From Micromonospora marina (GTDB lineage Bacteria > Actinomycetota > Actinomycetes > Mycobacteriales > Micromonosporaceae): a stretch of 64,000 nt of DNA. Each line of letters opens with the position of its first letter. Position 1 is the stretch's first letter. The stretch covers positions 186,964 through 250,963 of the forward strand of contig NZ_FMCV01000005.1 in assembly GCF_900091565.1 (NCBI RefSeq). Reading direction: 5' to 3'. Below are positions 22,792 to 32,100 of this stretch, piece by piece. Made by a program: the position numbers and the translations under genes. The notes beneath the pieces are model-generated. The model was not told where the DNA came from and searched no databases. It was given only the letters and a program-made list of their open reading frames with translations.

Positions 22792-23643
22792 TCAGCCGGT
22801 CGTGGTCTCCCCGGTGCCGCGTTCCCGGCTCATGCTGGCCCGGATCTCGTCGAGCCGGGCGGCGGCGGCCGGGTCGGCCGGCTGCCCCACGGCGGGGGTC
22901 TCGGACCGGCTGCCGAGCTGCTCGCCGGCCATGCTCGACCGGATCTGCTCCAGCCTCGCCGATCCGGCCGAGTCGAGAGTGGCCTTCTGGACCTCCAGCA
23001 TCCGGCCCTCGACCGAGTTGCCGGCCAGTTCGGCCCGGCCCATGGCGGTGGCGTAGCGGCGTTCGATCCGGTCGCGGACCTCGTCCAGCGAGGGGGTGTT
23101 GGCGGGCGCGGTGAGCGACGACATCGACTCCAGCGAGTGGGCCACGCTCTCCTGCATCTTGGCCTGCTCCAGCTGGCTGAGCAGCTTGGTGCGCTCGGCC
23201 AGCTTCTGCTGGAGGATCATCGAGTTGTTCTCGACCGCCTTGCGGGCCTGTGCGGCCGCGCCGAGCGCCTGGTCGTGCAGCGTCTTGAGGTCTTCCAGTG
23301 CCTGCTCGGCGGAGACCAGCTGGGTGGCCAGCATCTGGGCGGTCTGCTCGTAGCGACCGGCCTCGGCCTCGTCACCCTTGCCGCGGGCCTGGTCGGCCAC
23401 TGCGAGCGCCTGCCGCGCGTTGCCCTGGAGCTGTTCCACCTCGGTCATCTGCCGGGACAGCTTCATCTCCAGCTGGCGCTGGTTGCCGATCACCGCCGCC
23501 GCCTGCTGGACCAGCGCCTGGTGCTGGCGCTGCGCCTCCTCGACGGCCTGCTGGATCTGCACCTTCGGATCGGCGTGCTCGTCGATCTTGGCGCCGAAGA
23601 GCGCCATCAGGTACTTCCAACCCTTGACGAACGGGTTAGCCAT
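22792..23643 (-). CDS. pspA: Phage shock protein A (PspA/IM30 family)
   Basis: This 283-residue coiled-coil protein protects the inner membrane under envelope stress. The family start [20 protein letters not shown] includes an amphipathic helix, followed by long heptad-rich helices such as [19 protein letters not shown] and [18 protein letters not shown]. The C-terminal part carries a duplicated short motif, LEQIRSSM and LDEIRASM. Length and the C-terminal extension match the actinobacterial 35-kDa antigen type. In mycobacteria this gene is activated by ClgR, whose gene lies directly upstream here on the same strand. Confidence 0.9.
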   Translation of the reverse strand: MANPFVKGWKYLMALFGAKIDEHADPKVQIQQAVEEAQRQHQALVQQAAAVIGNQRQLEMKLSRQMTEVEQLQGNARQALAVADQARGKGDEAEAGRYEQTAQMLATQLVSAEQALEDLKTLHDQALGAAAQARKAVENNSMILQQKLAERTKLLSQLEQAKMQESVAHSLESMSSLTAPANTPSLDEVRDRIERRYATAMGRAELAGNSVEGRMLEVQKATLDSAGSARLEQIRSSMAGEQLGSRSETPAVGQPADPAAAARLDEIRASMSRERGTGETTTG

Positions 23644-23770
23644 CTCCGCCTCGTCCCCTCAGTAGCGTCGCGCCTACATCGTCCCAGCCGGACGCCACCC
23701 CGGCACCCGTACGCTCCTGATCAACAGTACGACGCGGACGCCAGCACCGCCCATGACGCGACGGGCCGGG

Positions 23771-24211
23771 TCAGGCGGCGCAGACCACATCCCGCTCGGC
23801 GGGGCGTACCCGGGTGCTGCGCAGCGTGGCCTTGAGCGGCGAGTCCTGCCGGACCTGGACGGCGACGCCGCCGTCGGAGGTGACCTGCCGGACACCCCGG
23901 TTCGTCGCCTTACGCACGGCGGCCGGGGCCACCGGGGCCGACTCGTCGGCCACCGGCACCAGCACGCCTGGCATCTGCTCGGCCAGGGCGACCGTGTCGC
24001 TCACCTCACGCAGCAGCTCGGACAGGCGGGCACCGAGCGCGTCGCAGATCGCGGCCAGCAGCTCGCTGGAGGGTTCCTTCTGGCCACGCTCGATCTCGGA
24101 AAGGTAGCCGAGGCTGACGTTGGCGGCGGAGGAGACCTCGCGGAGGGTGCGGTGCTGCCCTTGCCTGCGTGCTCGCAGCGCGTCACCGATCACCCGGCGT
24201 AGCAGGACCAT
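23771..24211 (-). CDS. clgR: Helix-turn-helix regulator ClgR
   Basis: This 146-residue XRE-family transcription factor has its helix-turn-helix at about residues 20-60 ([20 protein letters not shown] followed by [12 protein letters not shown]). ClgR activates clp protease, lon and, in mycobacteria, psp genes. The protein ends in Ala-Ala; in Streptomyces the terminal alanines of ClgR mark it for ClpP degradation, so the same feedback is likely. The ATG has GGGGGAGG five bases upstream. A long open frame extends further upstream, but that part is the shadow of cinA. Its neighbours cinA and pspA match the mycobacterial locus. Confidence 0.88.
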   Translation of the reverse strand: MVLLRRVIGDALRARRQGQHRTLREVSSAANVSLGYLSEIERGQKEPSSELLAAICDALGARLSELLREVSDTVALAEQMPGVLVPVADESAPVAPAAVRKATNRGVRQVTSDGGVAVQVRQDSPLKATLRSTRVRPAERDVVCAA

Positions 24212-24420
24212 CGCACCTCCCCCTGAACGGGACCACCATCCCCGGCCGTCCGCGTCGCGCCGGACGCGGCGGACCGCTCCGGCGCCGACGGCGACCGCCG
24301 GAGCCTTCCCGCAACCGTACCCGTTGGTCGCCACGACGACATCCCACCCCGCCTCGGAAATCCGGGCGGATCGGCCGGTCCGGCGGTCCCGCCGCCGGGC
24401 GTGTTGACGGAACCGCCGGC

Positions 24421-24966
24421 TCACCGGTGGCCGGCCCCCGCCGCCTCGGCGGCGTCGGCGTCCCCGGGAAGCTGGATGCGGTCGGCGAGCAGACGCAGCG
24501 CCTCGATCACCGCGGCCGAGCGGATGTGGTCGCGACCGCCGTCGAGGTCGAGCCGGCGCACCCCGGTGCCGTCCGGCCCGGCGACCGCCACGTAGACCAG
24601 GCCGACCGGCTTGCCGTCCTGCGGCTCCGGCCCGGCCACACCGGTGGTGGCCAGGCCCCAGTCGGCACCGCACCGCTGGCGTCCGCCTTCGGCCAGCGCC
24701 GCCGCCACGTCCGGGTCGACCGGGCCGCGGTCGGCCAGCAGGCCCTCCGGTACGCCGGCCAGCGTCGCCTTGAGTTCGGTGGCGTAGACCACCATGCCGC
24801 CCCGGTAGACCGAGCTGACCCCGGCGATCTCCACGATCGCGGCGGCGAGCAGACCGCCGGTCAGCGACTCGACGGTGGCCAGCGTCTCGCCGCACTCGTG
24901 CAGCCGGTGCACAACGGCAGCCGCCGGGCTGCCGGCGGGCCGGGGGTCCCTCGCGTCCGTGTCCAT
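24421..24966 (-). CDS. cinA: CinA C-terminal domain protein (nicotinamide-nucleotide amidase, PncC)
   Basis: This protein of about 181 residues consists only of the CinA-C domain, which deamidates nicotinamide mononucleotide in NAD recycling. Recognised stretches are [61 protein letters not shown] and the C-terminal helix region. The first motif normally reads ESCTGG; here it is ESLTGG, a small departure. The start is ambiguous: I chose the ATG at 24966 because a GGGGG run lies five bases upstream, but an ATG at 24978 and a GTG at 24987 are in frame. It lies between pgsA and clgR on the same strand. Confidence 0.85.
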   Translation of the reverse strand: MDTDARDPRPAGSPAAAVVHRLHECGETLATVESLTGGLLAAAIVEIAGVSSVYRGGMVVYATELKATLAGVPEGLLADRGPVDPDVAAALAEGGRQRCGADWGLATTGVAGPEPQDGKPVGLVYVAVAGPDGTGVRRLDLDGGRDHIRSAAVIEALRLLADRIQLPGDADAAEAAGAGHR

Positions 24967-25054
24967 GCCCGCCCCCATTTCCCGCACCGCGCCGGCTTAC
25001 TCGTCGGTCGACCGGATCGCCGGACCCGCCGACCGGCTCAACGGGCCGGGCGGC

Positions 25055-25687
25055 TCAACGGGCCGGGCGGCGCAGCCGCAACGCCTGGGCGATGTAGTCG
25101 AACCCGGTGACCACGGTGACCACCACGGCCGCCCCCATGATCCACGGCCCGATCGCGGCGAGCGCCTCCGGCATCGGCCAGAGGTACCAGGTGATCGCCA
25201 GGATCTGCAGCGCCGTCTTGACCTTGCCGCCCCGGCTGGCCGCGATCACGCCGTGCCGGATCACCCAGAAGCGGAGCGCGGTGATGCCCAGCTCGCGGGC
25301 CAGGATCACCACCGTCACCCACCAGGGCAGCCGGTCGTAGAAGGAGAGCAGCACCAGGGCCGCGCCGGTGAGCGCCTTGTCGGCGATCGGGTCGGCGACC
25401 TTGCCCAGCGAGGTGACGAGTTCGTACCGGCGGGCGATCCAGCCGTCGACCAGGTCGGTCGCGGAGGCCACCACGAAGATCAGGCAGGCGGCCGTACGCC
25501 AGCCCGCGTGGCTCATGCCGGAGGCGATCACGGTGGCCACGAAGACCGGCACCAGCACCAGCCGCGCGCCGGTGAGCAGGTTCGCCGCGTTGAGCAGCGG
25601 TACGGGGGCAGCCGCCGTCGACTCCGCTCCCGTCATGTCCCGCATCGCCCCACGTGGCTTCCCCGCTCCATCAGGGCCCGCCGTCAC
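25055..25687 (-). CDS. pgsA: CDP-alcohol phosphatidyltransferase (phosphatidylglycerophosphate synthase)
   Basis: This 210-residue integral membrane enzyme transfers phosphatidyl groups from CDP-diacylglycerol, probably to glycerol-3-phosphate in the path to phosphatidylglycerol and cardiolipin. The catalytic signature D-G-x2-A-R-x8-G-x3-D-x3-D is complete in [10 protein letters not shown] and [10 protein letters not shown]. There are about six membrane helices and a polar N-terminal tail of about 30 residues, so an internal start is possible. The GTG start overlaps the rimO stop by four bases. The rimO-pgsA-cinA-clgR order is conserved in actinobacteria. Confidence 0.9.
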   Translation of the reverse strand: MTAGPDGAGKPRGAMRDMTGAESTAAAPVPLLNAANLLTGARLVLVPVFVATVIASGMSHAGWRTAACLIFVVASATDLVDGWIARRYELVTSLGKVADPIADKALTGAALVLLSFYDRLPWWVTVVILARELGITALRFWVIRHGVIAASRGGKVKTALQILAITWYLWPMPEALAAIGPWIMGAAVVVTVVTGFDYIAQALRLRRPAR

Positions 25688-27186
25688 CGTGCCGCGCCGG
25701 GCGCCGCCGAGATCATCTCATCCGGCACGGCGATCAGGTCCACGCCCTCGGTCGCCGTCACCGTGGCCCGGACCAGGTCACCGGGGCGCAGCGCGGCCAG
25801 ATCGACGCCGCCGCCGACGGGTGCGACGAGCGTGGTCGAGCCGTCGACCTCGGGAGCCTGGTGAGCGGCCCGCCCCTCCACCACACCGTCGGCGGTCGAG
25901 TCCACGAGCACCTCCACCGTCGCGCCGAGGCGCTCCTCGGCGCGCTGCGAGCAGAGTTCGTCGGCCAGCGCGCTGAGCTTGTCGTACCGCCGCTTCACAG
26001 TGGCGGCGGACACCTTGCCGGTCAGCCCGGCGGCCTCGGTGCCGTCCTCGTCGCTGTAGTCGAACATGCCGATCGCGTCCAGCCGGGCCTCGGTCAGGAA
26101 GCGGACCAGCTCGGCCACGTCCTGCTTCGTCTCGCCGGGGAAGCCGACGATGAAGTTGCTGCGCGCGCCCGCGTCCGGCGCCAGCGCGCGGGCCGACGCG
26201 AGCAGCTCCAGGAACCGGTCGGTGGAGCCGAAGCGCCGCATCCGGCGCAGCACCGGCTCGCTGGAGTGCTGGAACGACAGGTCGAAGTACGCGGCCACGC
26301 CCGGCGTGGTGGCGATCACCTCGACCAGGCCGGGCCGGGTCTCGGCGGGCTGGAGGTAGCTGGCGCGTACCCGCACGATCCCGTCGATCGCGGCGAGCTG
26401 CGGCAGCAGCTTCTCCAGCGCGCGGGGGTCGCCCAGGTCCTTGCCGTACGAGGTGGAGTTCTCGCTGACCAGCACCAGCTCGCGTACGCCGGTCTTGGCC
26501 AGCCACTCGGCCTCGGCGAGCAGCTCGTCCGGGGTACGCGAGACGAACGCGCCGCGGAACGCCGGGATGGCGCAGAAGGCGCAGCGCCGGTCGCAGCCAC
26601 TGGCGAGCTTCAGCGAGGCCACCGGGCCGGTGTCGAGCCGGTGCCGCAGCACCTGCCGCAGGTGCGCCGGGGTGTGCGCGTCGGTCTCCGGGGCGACCCG
26701 GGCCGGGGTGCCGTGCCCGGGTAGCGACACCGCCGCGTCGCGACGCTGCACCGGGGTCAGCGGCAGCAGTTCCCGCCGGTCGCGGGGGGTGTGCGCGCCG
26801 ATCGCCTCGCCCGCCAGCACCGAGTCGAGCCGGGAGGCGATGTCCGGATAGTCGTCGAAGCTGAGCACCGCCTGCGCCTCGGGGAGACTGTCGGCCAGCT
26901 CACGGCCGTACCGCTCGGCCATGCACCCGGCGGCGACCACCTTGGCGCCGGTGTCGGCGGCGGCCAGCAGCGTCTGGATCGAATCCTGCTTGGCCTTCTC
27001 GACGAACCCGCAGGTGTTCACCACCACCACGTCGGCGCCCTCGCCGTCGGTGGTGACCTGCCACCCGTCGGCGTGCAGCCGGGCGGCCAGTTCCTCCGAG
27101 TCGACCTCGTTGCGGGCGCAGCCGAGGGTCAGCAGGGCGACGCGGCGCCCGTCGGATCGCGGGGTGGAGGAGGAGGCAGACACCAT
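25684..27186 (-). CDS. rimO: Ribosomal protein S12 methylthiotransferase RimO
   Basis: This 500-residue radical SAM enzyme adds a methylthio group to an aspartate of ribosomal protein S12. The N-terminal UPF0004 domain has the cluster cysteines in [22 protein letters not shown] and [10 protein letters not shown]. The radical SAM motif is [11 protein letters not shown], and a TRAM domain closes the C-terminus. A longer frame starts with TTG at 27204, but the ATG at 27184-27186 gives a natural N-terminus. No Shine-Dalgarno is visible, and the start lies right beside a palindromic intergenic repeat. Confidence 0.92.
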   Translation of the reverse strand: MVSASSSTPRSDGRRVALLTLGCARNEVDSEELAARLHADGWQVTTDGEGADVVVVNTCGFVEKAKQDSIQTLLAAADTGAKVVAAGCMAERYGRELADSLPEAQAVLSFDDYPDIASRLDSVLAGEAIGAHTPRDRRELLPLTPVQRRDAAVSLPGHGTPARVAPETDAHTPAHLRQVLRHRLDTGPVASLKLASGCDRRCAFCAIPAFRGAFVSRTPDELLAEAEWLAKTGVRELVLVSENSTSYGKDLGDPRALEKLLPQLAAIDGIVRVRASYLQPAETRPGLVEVIATTPGVAAYFDLSFQHSSEPVLRRMRRFGSTDRFLELLASARALAPDAGARSNFIVGFPGETKQDVAELVRFLTEARLDAIGMFDYSDEDGTEAAGLTGKVSAATVKRRYDKLSALADELCSQRAEERLGATVEVLVDSTADGVVEGRAAHQAPEVDGSTTLVAPVGGGVDLAALRPGDLVRATVTATEGVDLIAVPDEMISAAPGAAR

Positions 27187-27196
27187 CCGAGGGTAC

Positions 27197-27250
27197 AGGT
27201 GCAAGGAAGGGCCCCTTGTTAACGCCTGCGGTAGAGAAGGGTTCCCCTCT
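27197..27250. repeat. Palindromic intergenic repeat upstream of rimO
   Basis: The stretch holds two imperfect palindromes, AAGGGCCCCTT and AAGGGTTCCCCT, separated by GTTAACGCC and a purine/pyrimidine-mixed spacer. It fills almost the whole gap between two minus-strand genes. I recall closely similar GGGCCCCTT-GTTAACGCC elements in many Micromonospora intergenic regions, so this is probably one copy of a dispersed repeat; no second copy was found here by eye. It could act as a terminator for the cyclodeaminase-family gene. Confidence 0.5.
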
Positions 27251-28182
27251 CACCGCCGCGGGCGTGCGTGCGCCGGGGTGCGGGCCAGCCGGTCGAGGAG
27301 GAACACCTCGGTGCCGGCCAGGCCGGTGGAGCAGAAGACCGAGATCTGGTCCGCGGCGGTCCGGCCGGGAACCGCGCCGGCCAGCACCGCGCCCAGGTCG
27401 CGCAGCCGCCCGGCGTACGGCTCGACGGCGGCGACCATCGGCGGGACGTACGCGGCGGCCTGCCCGGGTGAGTCGGTGACCAGCAGGCCGGCGGCGTCGA
27501 GCAGGTCGCTGCCGAACTCGTGCCGGTCGACCTGCTTGAAGCCGACCGTGTTGACGTGGGTGCCGGGGGCCAGGTCGGCGGCGTCGAGCACCGGGACGGT
27601 GCTGGTGGTGGCGAGCACCACGACGTCGCGGTCGCGTACCGCGGCGGCGGCCGAGCCGACCGCGCGGGCCGGCACGCCCAGCTCGGCGCGGACCCGCGCG
27701 GCGAACGCCTCCCGCCGGGCCGCCGAGCGGCTGAACACGGTCACCTCGCGCAGCGGCCGGACCGCCGCCGCGGCCCACACCTGGGACCACGCCTGCCGGC
27801 CGGACCCCACCACGCCGAGGGTGGCGGCGTCCGCGCGGGCCAGGGCGTCCACCGCCACGCCACCGAGTCCTCCGGTACGCCGGGAGCCGAGTTCCTCGCC
27901 GACGGCGATGGCGCGTACCGCCCCGGTGGTGGCGTCGTGCAGCACGACGAGCTGACCGCCTCCCGGGTGGCCGAACGTGTCGTACGAGCGGAAGCCGTAC
28001 CACTGCCCGGTGAGGTGCCCGGCGGTGAGCACCATCCGGCCCCCGCCCAGCGGCGCGGACGCCCGGGGCGGGGCGACGAGCCGCCCGGCGTGCGCGGCCA
28101 GCAGCGCGTCCCGCATGGCCGCGACGGTGAGCGGGGCGTCCACGGCGGCCGCGACGTCGTCGTCGGAGAAGAGCAGGGTCAT
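27250..28182 (-). CDS. Ornithine cyclodeaminase / mu-crystallin family protein
   Basis: This 310-residue enzyme has an N-terminal dimerisation domain and an NAD(P)-binding Rossmann fold with LGVVGSGRQAWSQV at about residue 125. The family's TGGLGGVAVDALAR and GTHVNTVGFKQVDRHEF motifs are present. Relatives include ornithine cyclodeaminase, alanine dehydrogenase and ketimine reductases; the substrate cannot be chosen by eye. The ATG at 28182 has AGGA eight bases upstream; an ATG at 28191 directly abuts its purine run and is less likely. The gene is divergent from the guanidine-regulated transporter, and no functional link is evident. Confidence 0.82.
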   Translation of the reverse strand: MTLLFSDDDVAAAVDAPLTVAAMRDALLAAHAGRLVAPPRASAPLGGGRMVLTAGHLTGQWYGFRSYDTFGHPGGGQLVVLHDATTGAVRAIAVGEELGSRRTGGLGGVAVDALARADAATLGVVGSGRQAWSQVWAAAAVRPLREVTVFSRSAARREAFAARVRAELGVPARAVGSAAAAVRDRDVVVLATTSTVPVLDAADLAPGTHVNTVGFKQVDRHEFGSDLLDAAGLLVTDSPGQAAAYVPPMVAAVEPYAGRLRDLGAVLAGAVPGRTAADQISVFCSTGLAGTEVFLLDRLARTPAHARPRR

Positions 28183-28298
28183 GGCATCCATCCTGGAACT
28201 TGAAGTTGACATCAACTCCACCGATGGTGGCCTTTCTCACCCACGGACGATCCGGCCGGGGCGGTGCTACCGTCGGCCACGACGGCCCGTGGGCTGTC

Positions 28299-28339
28299 CC
28301 GGACGAGTGGTGGGCGTACCCGGTCAGGCCAAGACGCCC
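28299..28339 (+). ncRNA. Guanidine-III riboswitch (ykkC-III) aptamer
   Basis: The segment reads CCGGACGAG, a short variable loop, GGGCG, then TACCCGGTCAGG, CAAG and ACGCCC. It matches the Thermobifida fusca guanidine-III aptamer as I remember it. Paired positions co-vary: GGGCGT here pairs with ACGCCC where the T. fusca RNA has GCCGT and ACGGC. CCGG at the 5' end can pair with CCGG in the core to form the pseudoknot. A hairpin with a GCCCGG/CCGGGC stem follows at about 28358-28380, just before the Shine-Dalgarno of the downstream transporter, so translational control is likely. The downstream gene belongs to the guanidinium exporter family. Confidence 0.85.
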
Positions 28340-28401
28340 CGCGTGACCCGACCGTCGCCCGGCCCGCTCCGCGCCGGGCCCGCCCGTCAGAGGTGATACC
28401 C

Positions 28402-28716
28402 ATGGCCTGGATCGTGCTGGTGATCTCCGGACTCCTGGAGACCGCGTGGGCGATCGCGCTGGACCGCAGCGCCGGCTTCACCCGTCCGCTCCCCTCCGCC
28501 GTCTTCGCCGTCACGCTGGTCGGCAGCATGGCCGGCCTGGCGTACGCGCTGCGCGACATCCCGGTCGGCACCGGCTACGCGGTGTGGGTCGGCATCGGCG
28601 CGGTCGGTACCGCGCTGGTCGGCATGCTCGCGCTCGGTGAGCCGGTCAACCTGCCGCGCGTGGCCTGCCTGCTGCTGGTGGTCGCCGGCGTGATCGGACT
28701 GAAGTTGTTCGCCTGA
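28402..28716 (+). CDS. sugE: Guanidinium exporter of the SMR family (Gdx/SugE)
   Basis: This 104-residue small multidrug resistance protein has four helices. The start MAWIVLVISGLLETAWAIAL carries the essential Glu13 and the Trp16 typical of the Gdx branch, which exports guanidinium in exchange for protons. The rest fits the family, with GTGYAVWVGIGAVGTALVG in helix 3. GAGGTGA lies five bases before the ATG. The guanidine-III riboswitch directly upstream supports guanidinium as substrate and explains regulation: ligand binding should relieve repression of translation. Confidence 0.9.
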   Translation: MAWIVLVISGLLETAWAIALDRSAGFTRPLPSAVFAVTLVGSMAGLAYALRDIPVGTGYAVWVGIGAVGTALVGMLALGEPVNLPRVACLLLVVAGVIGLKLFA

Positions 28717-28800
28717 TCCCAGGCATCCGGTTTGGACGATGCATCGCCCGGGGTACCCGGTCTCCCGTTGACCGACAGAGCGATCATCACGGAGGACCCC

Positions 28801-29043
28801 ATGGCCGACATCCACGCCAGCGCCCGTCCGCGCAGCAACGCCGCCCGGATCTGCACGATCATCGCGTTCGTCTTCGCCGCCCTCGCGATCTTCCTGTCCC
28901 CGCTGATCTTCGGGGTTCTCGGCCTGATCCTCGGCATCGTCGGCGCCGTCCTCGGTGACAAGCCGCTGGGCTGGTACGCCGCCGCCGCGAGCGTGGTCGG
29001 CGCGATCATCGGCGCCGTGCTCGTCGCCGCGCTGCTCAACTGA
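28801..29043 (+). CDS. Small membrane protein of unknown function
   Basis: This 80-residue protein has a polar N-terminus (MADIHASARPRSNAARI) and two Gly- and Ala-rich membrane helices at about residues 18-47 and 58-79. The gene has a strong Shine-Dalgarno (GGAGG six bases before the ATG). It resembles DUF4190-type small membrane proteins that are common in actinobacteria, whose role is unknown. It lies 84 bases after the guanidinium exporter on the same strand, so readthrough from the riboswitch-controlled transcript is possible but not shown. Confidence 0.7.
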   Translation: MADIHASARPRSNAARICTIIAFVFAALAIFLSPLIFGVLGLILGIVGAVLGDKPLGWYAAAASVVGAIIGAVLVAALLN

Positions 29044-29052
29044 TCCGCAACC

Positions 29053-29093
29053 GACGACGGCGGCCCCACCTCATGGTGGAGCCGCCGTCGTCA
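29053..29093. terminator. Strong bidirectional terminator between convergent genes
   Basis: A long hairpin has an outer GACGACGGCGGC/GCCGCCGTCGTC stem and an inner CCACC/GGTGG stem around a short loop. It lies between the end of the small membrane protein gene (29043) and the end of ftsK (29104), so it can serve both strands. No T-tract is present, as is usual in high-GC actinomycetes. Confidence 0.75.
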
Positions 29094-29103
29094 TGTCCAG
29101 AGG

Positions 29104-32100
29104 TCAGTCCCCGTCGCCGCGCAGGCCGGCCAGGACCTCCTCCAGCTCGTCCGGCTTGACCAGCACGTCGCGGGCCTTGGAGCCCTCGGACGGGCCGACC
29201 ACGCCCCGGGTCTCCATCAGGTCCATCAGCCGGCCCGCCTTGGCGAAGCCGACCCGCAGCTTGCGCTGCAGCATCGAGGTCGACCCGAACTGCGAGGTGA
29301 CCACCAGCTCGACCGCCTGCACGAGCAGGTCCAGGTCGTCGCCGATGTCCTCGTCGATCTTCTTCTTGCTGTCCTGCGCCGGGGTGAGCACGTCCGGGCG
29401 GAACTCCGGCTCGCGCTGGTCCTTGCAGAACTTCACCACGTCGGAGATCTCGCGCTCGGTCACCCAGGCGCCCTGGATGCGCTGCGGCTTCGACGCGCCC
29501 ATCGGCAGGAACAGGCCGTCGCCGCGGCCGAGCAGCTTCTCCGCGCCGGGCTGGTCCAGGATGACCCGGGAGTCGGCGAGCGAGGACGTGGCGAACGCGA
29601 GCCGGGACGGCACGTTCGCCTTGATCAGGCCGGTGACCACGTCGACCGAGGGTCGCTGGGTGGCGAGGACCAGGTGGATGCCGGCGGCCCGGGCGAGCTG
29701 GGTGATCCGGACGATGGAGTCCTCCACGTCGCGCGGCGCGACCATCATCAGGTCGGCCAGCTCGTCCACGATCACCAGCAGGTACGGGTACGGCCGCATC
29801 TCCCGCTCGCTGCCCGGCGGCGCCTTGATCTCGCCGTTGCGCACCTTGCGGTTGAAGTCGTCGATGTGCCGGACCCCGTTGGCGGCGAGGTCGTCGTAGC
29901 GCATGTCCATCTCGCGGACGACCCACTCCAGCGAGTCGGCCGCCTTCTTCGGGTTGGTCACGATCGGCGTGACCAGGTGCGGGATGCCCTCGTAACTGGT
30001 CAGTTCAACTCGCTTCGGATCCACCAGCAGAAGACGCACCTCGTCCGGAGTCGCCCGGGTGAGGATCGACACCAGGAGTGAGTTGAGGAGGCTGGAATTG
30101 TGTGTGGGAACCAGAGTCCTACCGGCCAGGAACAGATGACTGGGGCTGTCCACCTCGATACAGCGCACCGCCACTGAGGGCACCGGCCGTACATCGACGA
30201 TGTAGCGCCTTGTCGTGCTGGGACGATTCTGCGTGATCTGCCGATCCGCCTTCCGGGTAAGCCGGAAGACCCTGTCTGCTGGGGTGAAGTGGATCCGATA
30301 ACAGGTGGACGTCGCCGAGGACCGGCCCTTCACGGGCTTTGTCGTCATCGTCGCCTGGTAGCCCAGACCCAGAATCAACTCGAGTGCGTCTCGTGCCAAC
30401 CGCTCGGATGTGAGAGCCAGTTCCACCCCTCCGCGCTTCGACACCGTGCCGTCCGTGTCCAGAAGCCCAGCCAGCAGAGCCCGTCGCTGGGTCTCGGACC
30501 CACGCTGGTAGGGGAAGGGAATGTGCTTTTCGCCGATCTCTCGGAACAAGGCCCGCATCGTACGGTAAGGCAGGGCAGTCGCCGTGCGCCTTGGACCGGG
30601 CGAAGCGTCGTCGCAGGGTAGGGCATCCACGATCCGACGCTCGCGTTCCTGCCGGTTGGAGATGGTGTAAAGAAACTCACTGGCTGGTTGCTTGCGGACC
30701 TCGTAGCCCTCAGACCTGATCCCGTCGAGGATCTCTTGGTCAATGCTTGTAATGGTGGCGGCTCCGGTCGTCCCGTCCCCTAACCAGCAGCCCAGTGTGT
30801 ACGGGCCGATGGGTAGCTCCTGCTCGGAACAGACCAGCGGCAATGCAACGTCGATGGCATGGTTCGCCCACTCACCACGCGGTCCGGCCCTCAGGCTCTC
30901 CGCGATCTGGCGGGTGGTGATCGGCGTTGCATCGTGGTCCTTAAGGCCGACGGAACGCCCCGGGGCGAGAACCTGTCTTGAAAGCCCTTCGTACACGCGA
31001 TGGCGGGAGTAGGTCCTCACCCAGCGAGTGAGGTGACGGCCGCCGCGCTCGTACGGGCGCCGCGCCAGATGAGCCTCGGCCGGGATGGGTCGCAGTACGC
31101 GGTACAGGACGTTACGGAACTGCTCTCCCAGGTCTGTGATCACCTCGCCGCTTGACACCGGACGGTCCGGCTCGCTCAACACATCCTTGATCCGGCGAGA
31201 CACCAGACCACGGTCGTTCTGCGTCCAGCAGCTGCCGTCCTTCCATCCGCGTCTGCGCTGGGTACGGCCAGCCCTTGTCGTCGTCCGCCACTGGTGCTCG
31301 GCGTCCGCCACGATGACGGTGCCGTCAGAGAACTCGACCTCGTAACACGGCCTTCCGTGCATCACTTCGGTCGCGGCGACGACGTTGCACGGCCGCCCTC
31401 TCTCGTCAAACACCTGGTCACCCACACGCAGATCACCCATGGTCGACCAACCGGTGGGGGTGGCGATCGGAGTGTCGAGGGCCAGGGCCTTGCCGGCTCC
31501 GGTCGCTCCTGCCACCAGGATGTGCGGCATCTTCGCCAGATTCGCGACGACGTACCCGCCTTCGATGTCCTTCCCGAGTCCGACCACCATCGGATGGTGG
31601 TCGCTGGTCGCCGCCCGGGAGCGCAGCACGTCGCCAAGCGACACGTTCTCCGGGTCGGTGTTCGGGATCTCCACACCGACCGCGCTCTTTCCCGGGATCG
31701 GGCTGAGGATGCGCACGTCCGGCGACTTCACCGCGTACGCGATGTTGCGGGACAGCTGGGTGATCCGCTCGACCTTCACGCCCGGACCCAGCTCCACCTC
31801 GTACCGGGTGACCGTCGGGCCGCGGGTGAAGCCGGTGACGGCGGCGTCCACGTCGAACTGCTCGAAGACGCCGGTGAGCGCCGCGATCACCTCGTCGTTG
31901 GCCTTGCTGCGGCTCTTCGGCTTGGCACCGCTGCCGAGCAGGTTCGCCGGCGGCAGCGTGTAGTCGCCGGCCAGCCCGGTGAGCGCGAGCTGCTCGGCGC
32001 GGGTGGGCAGCGGCGAGTGCTCCGGCGGCTCGACCGGCTTGCGGTTCGCCGACGCCTTCGGCGGCTTGCGCGGGAGCACGAGCGTCTCCTGGAGGTCGAC

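Noticed and set aside
23644..24420. A ClgR-binding palindrome near pspA or clgR.
   Set aside because: I looked for GTTCGC/GCGAAC-type dyads and found no convincing one by eye. A motif search would settle it.
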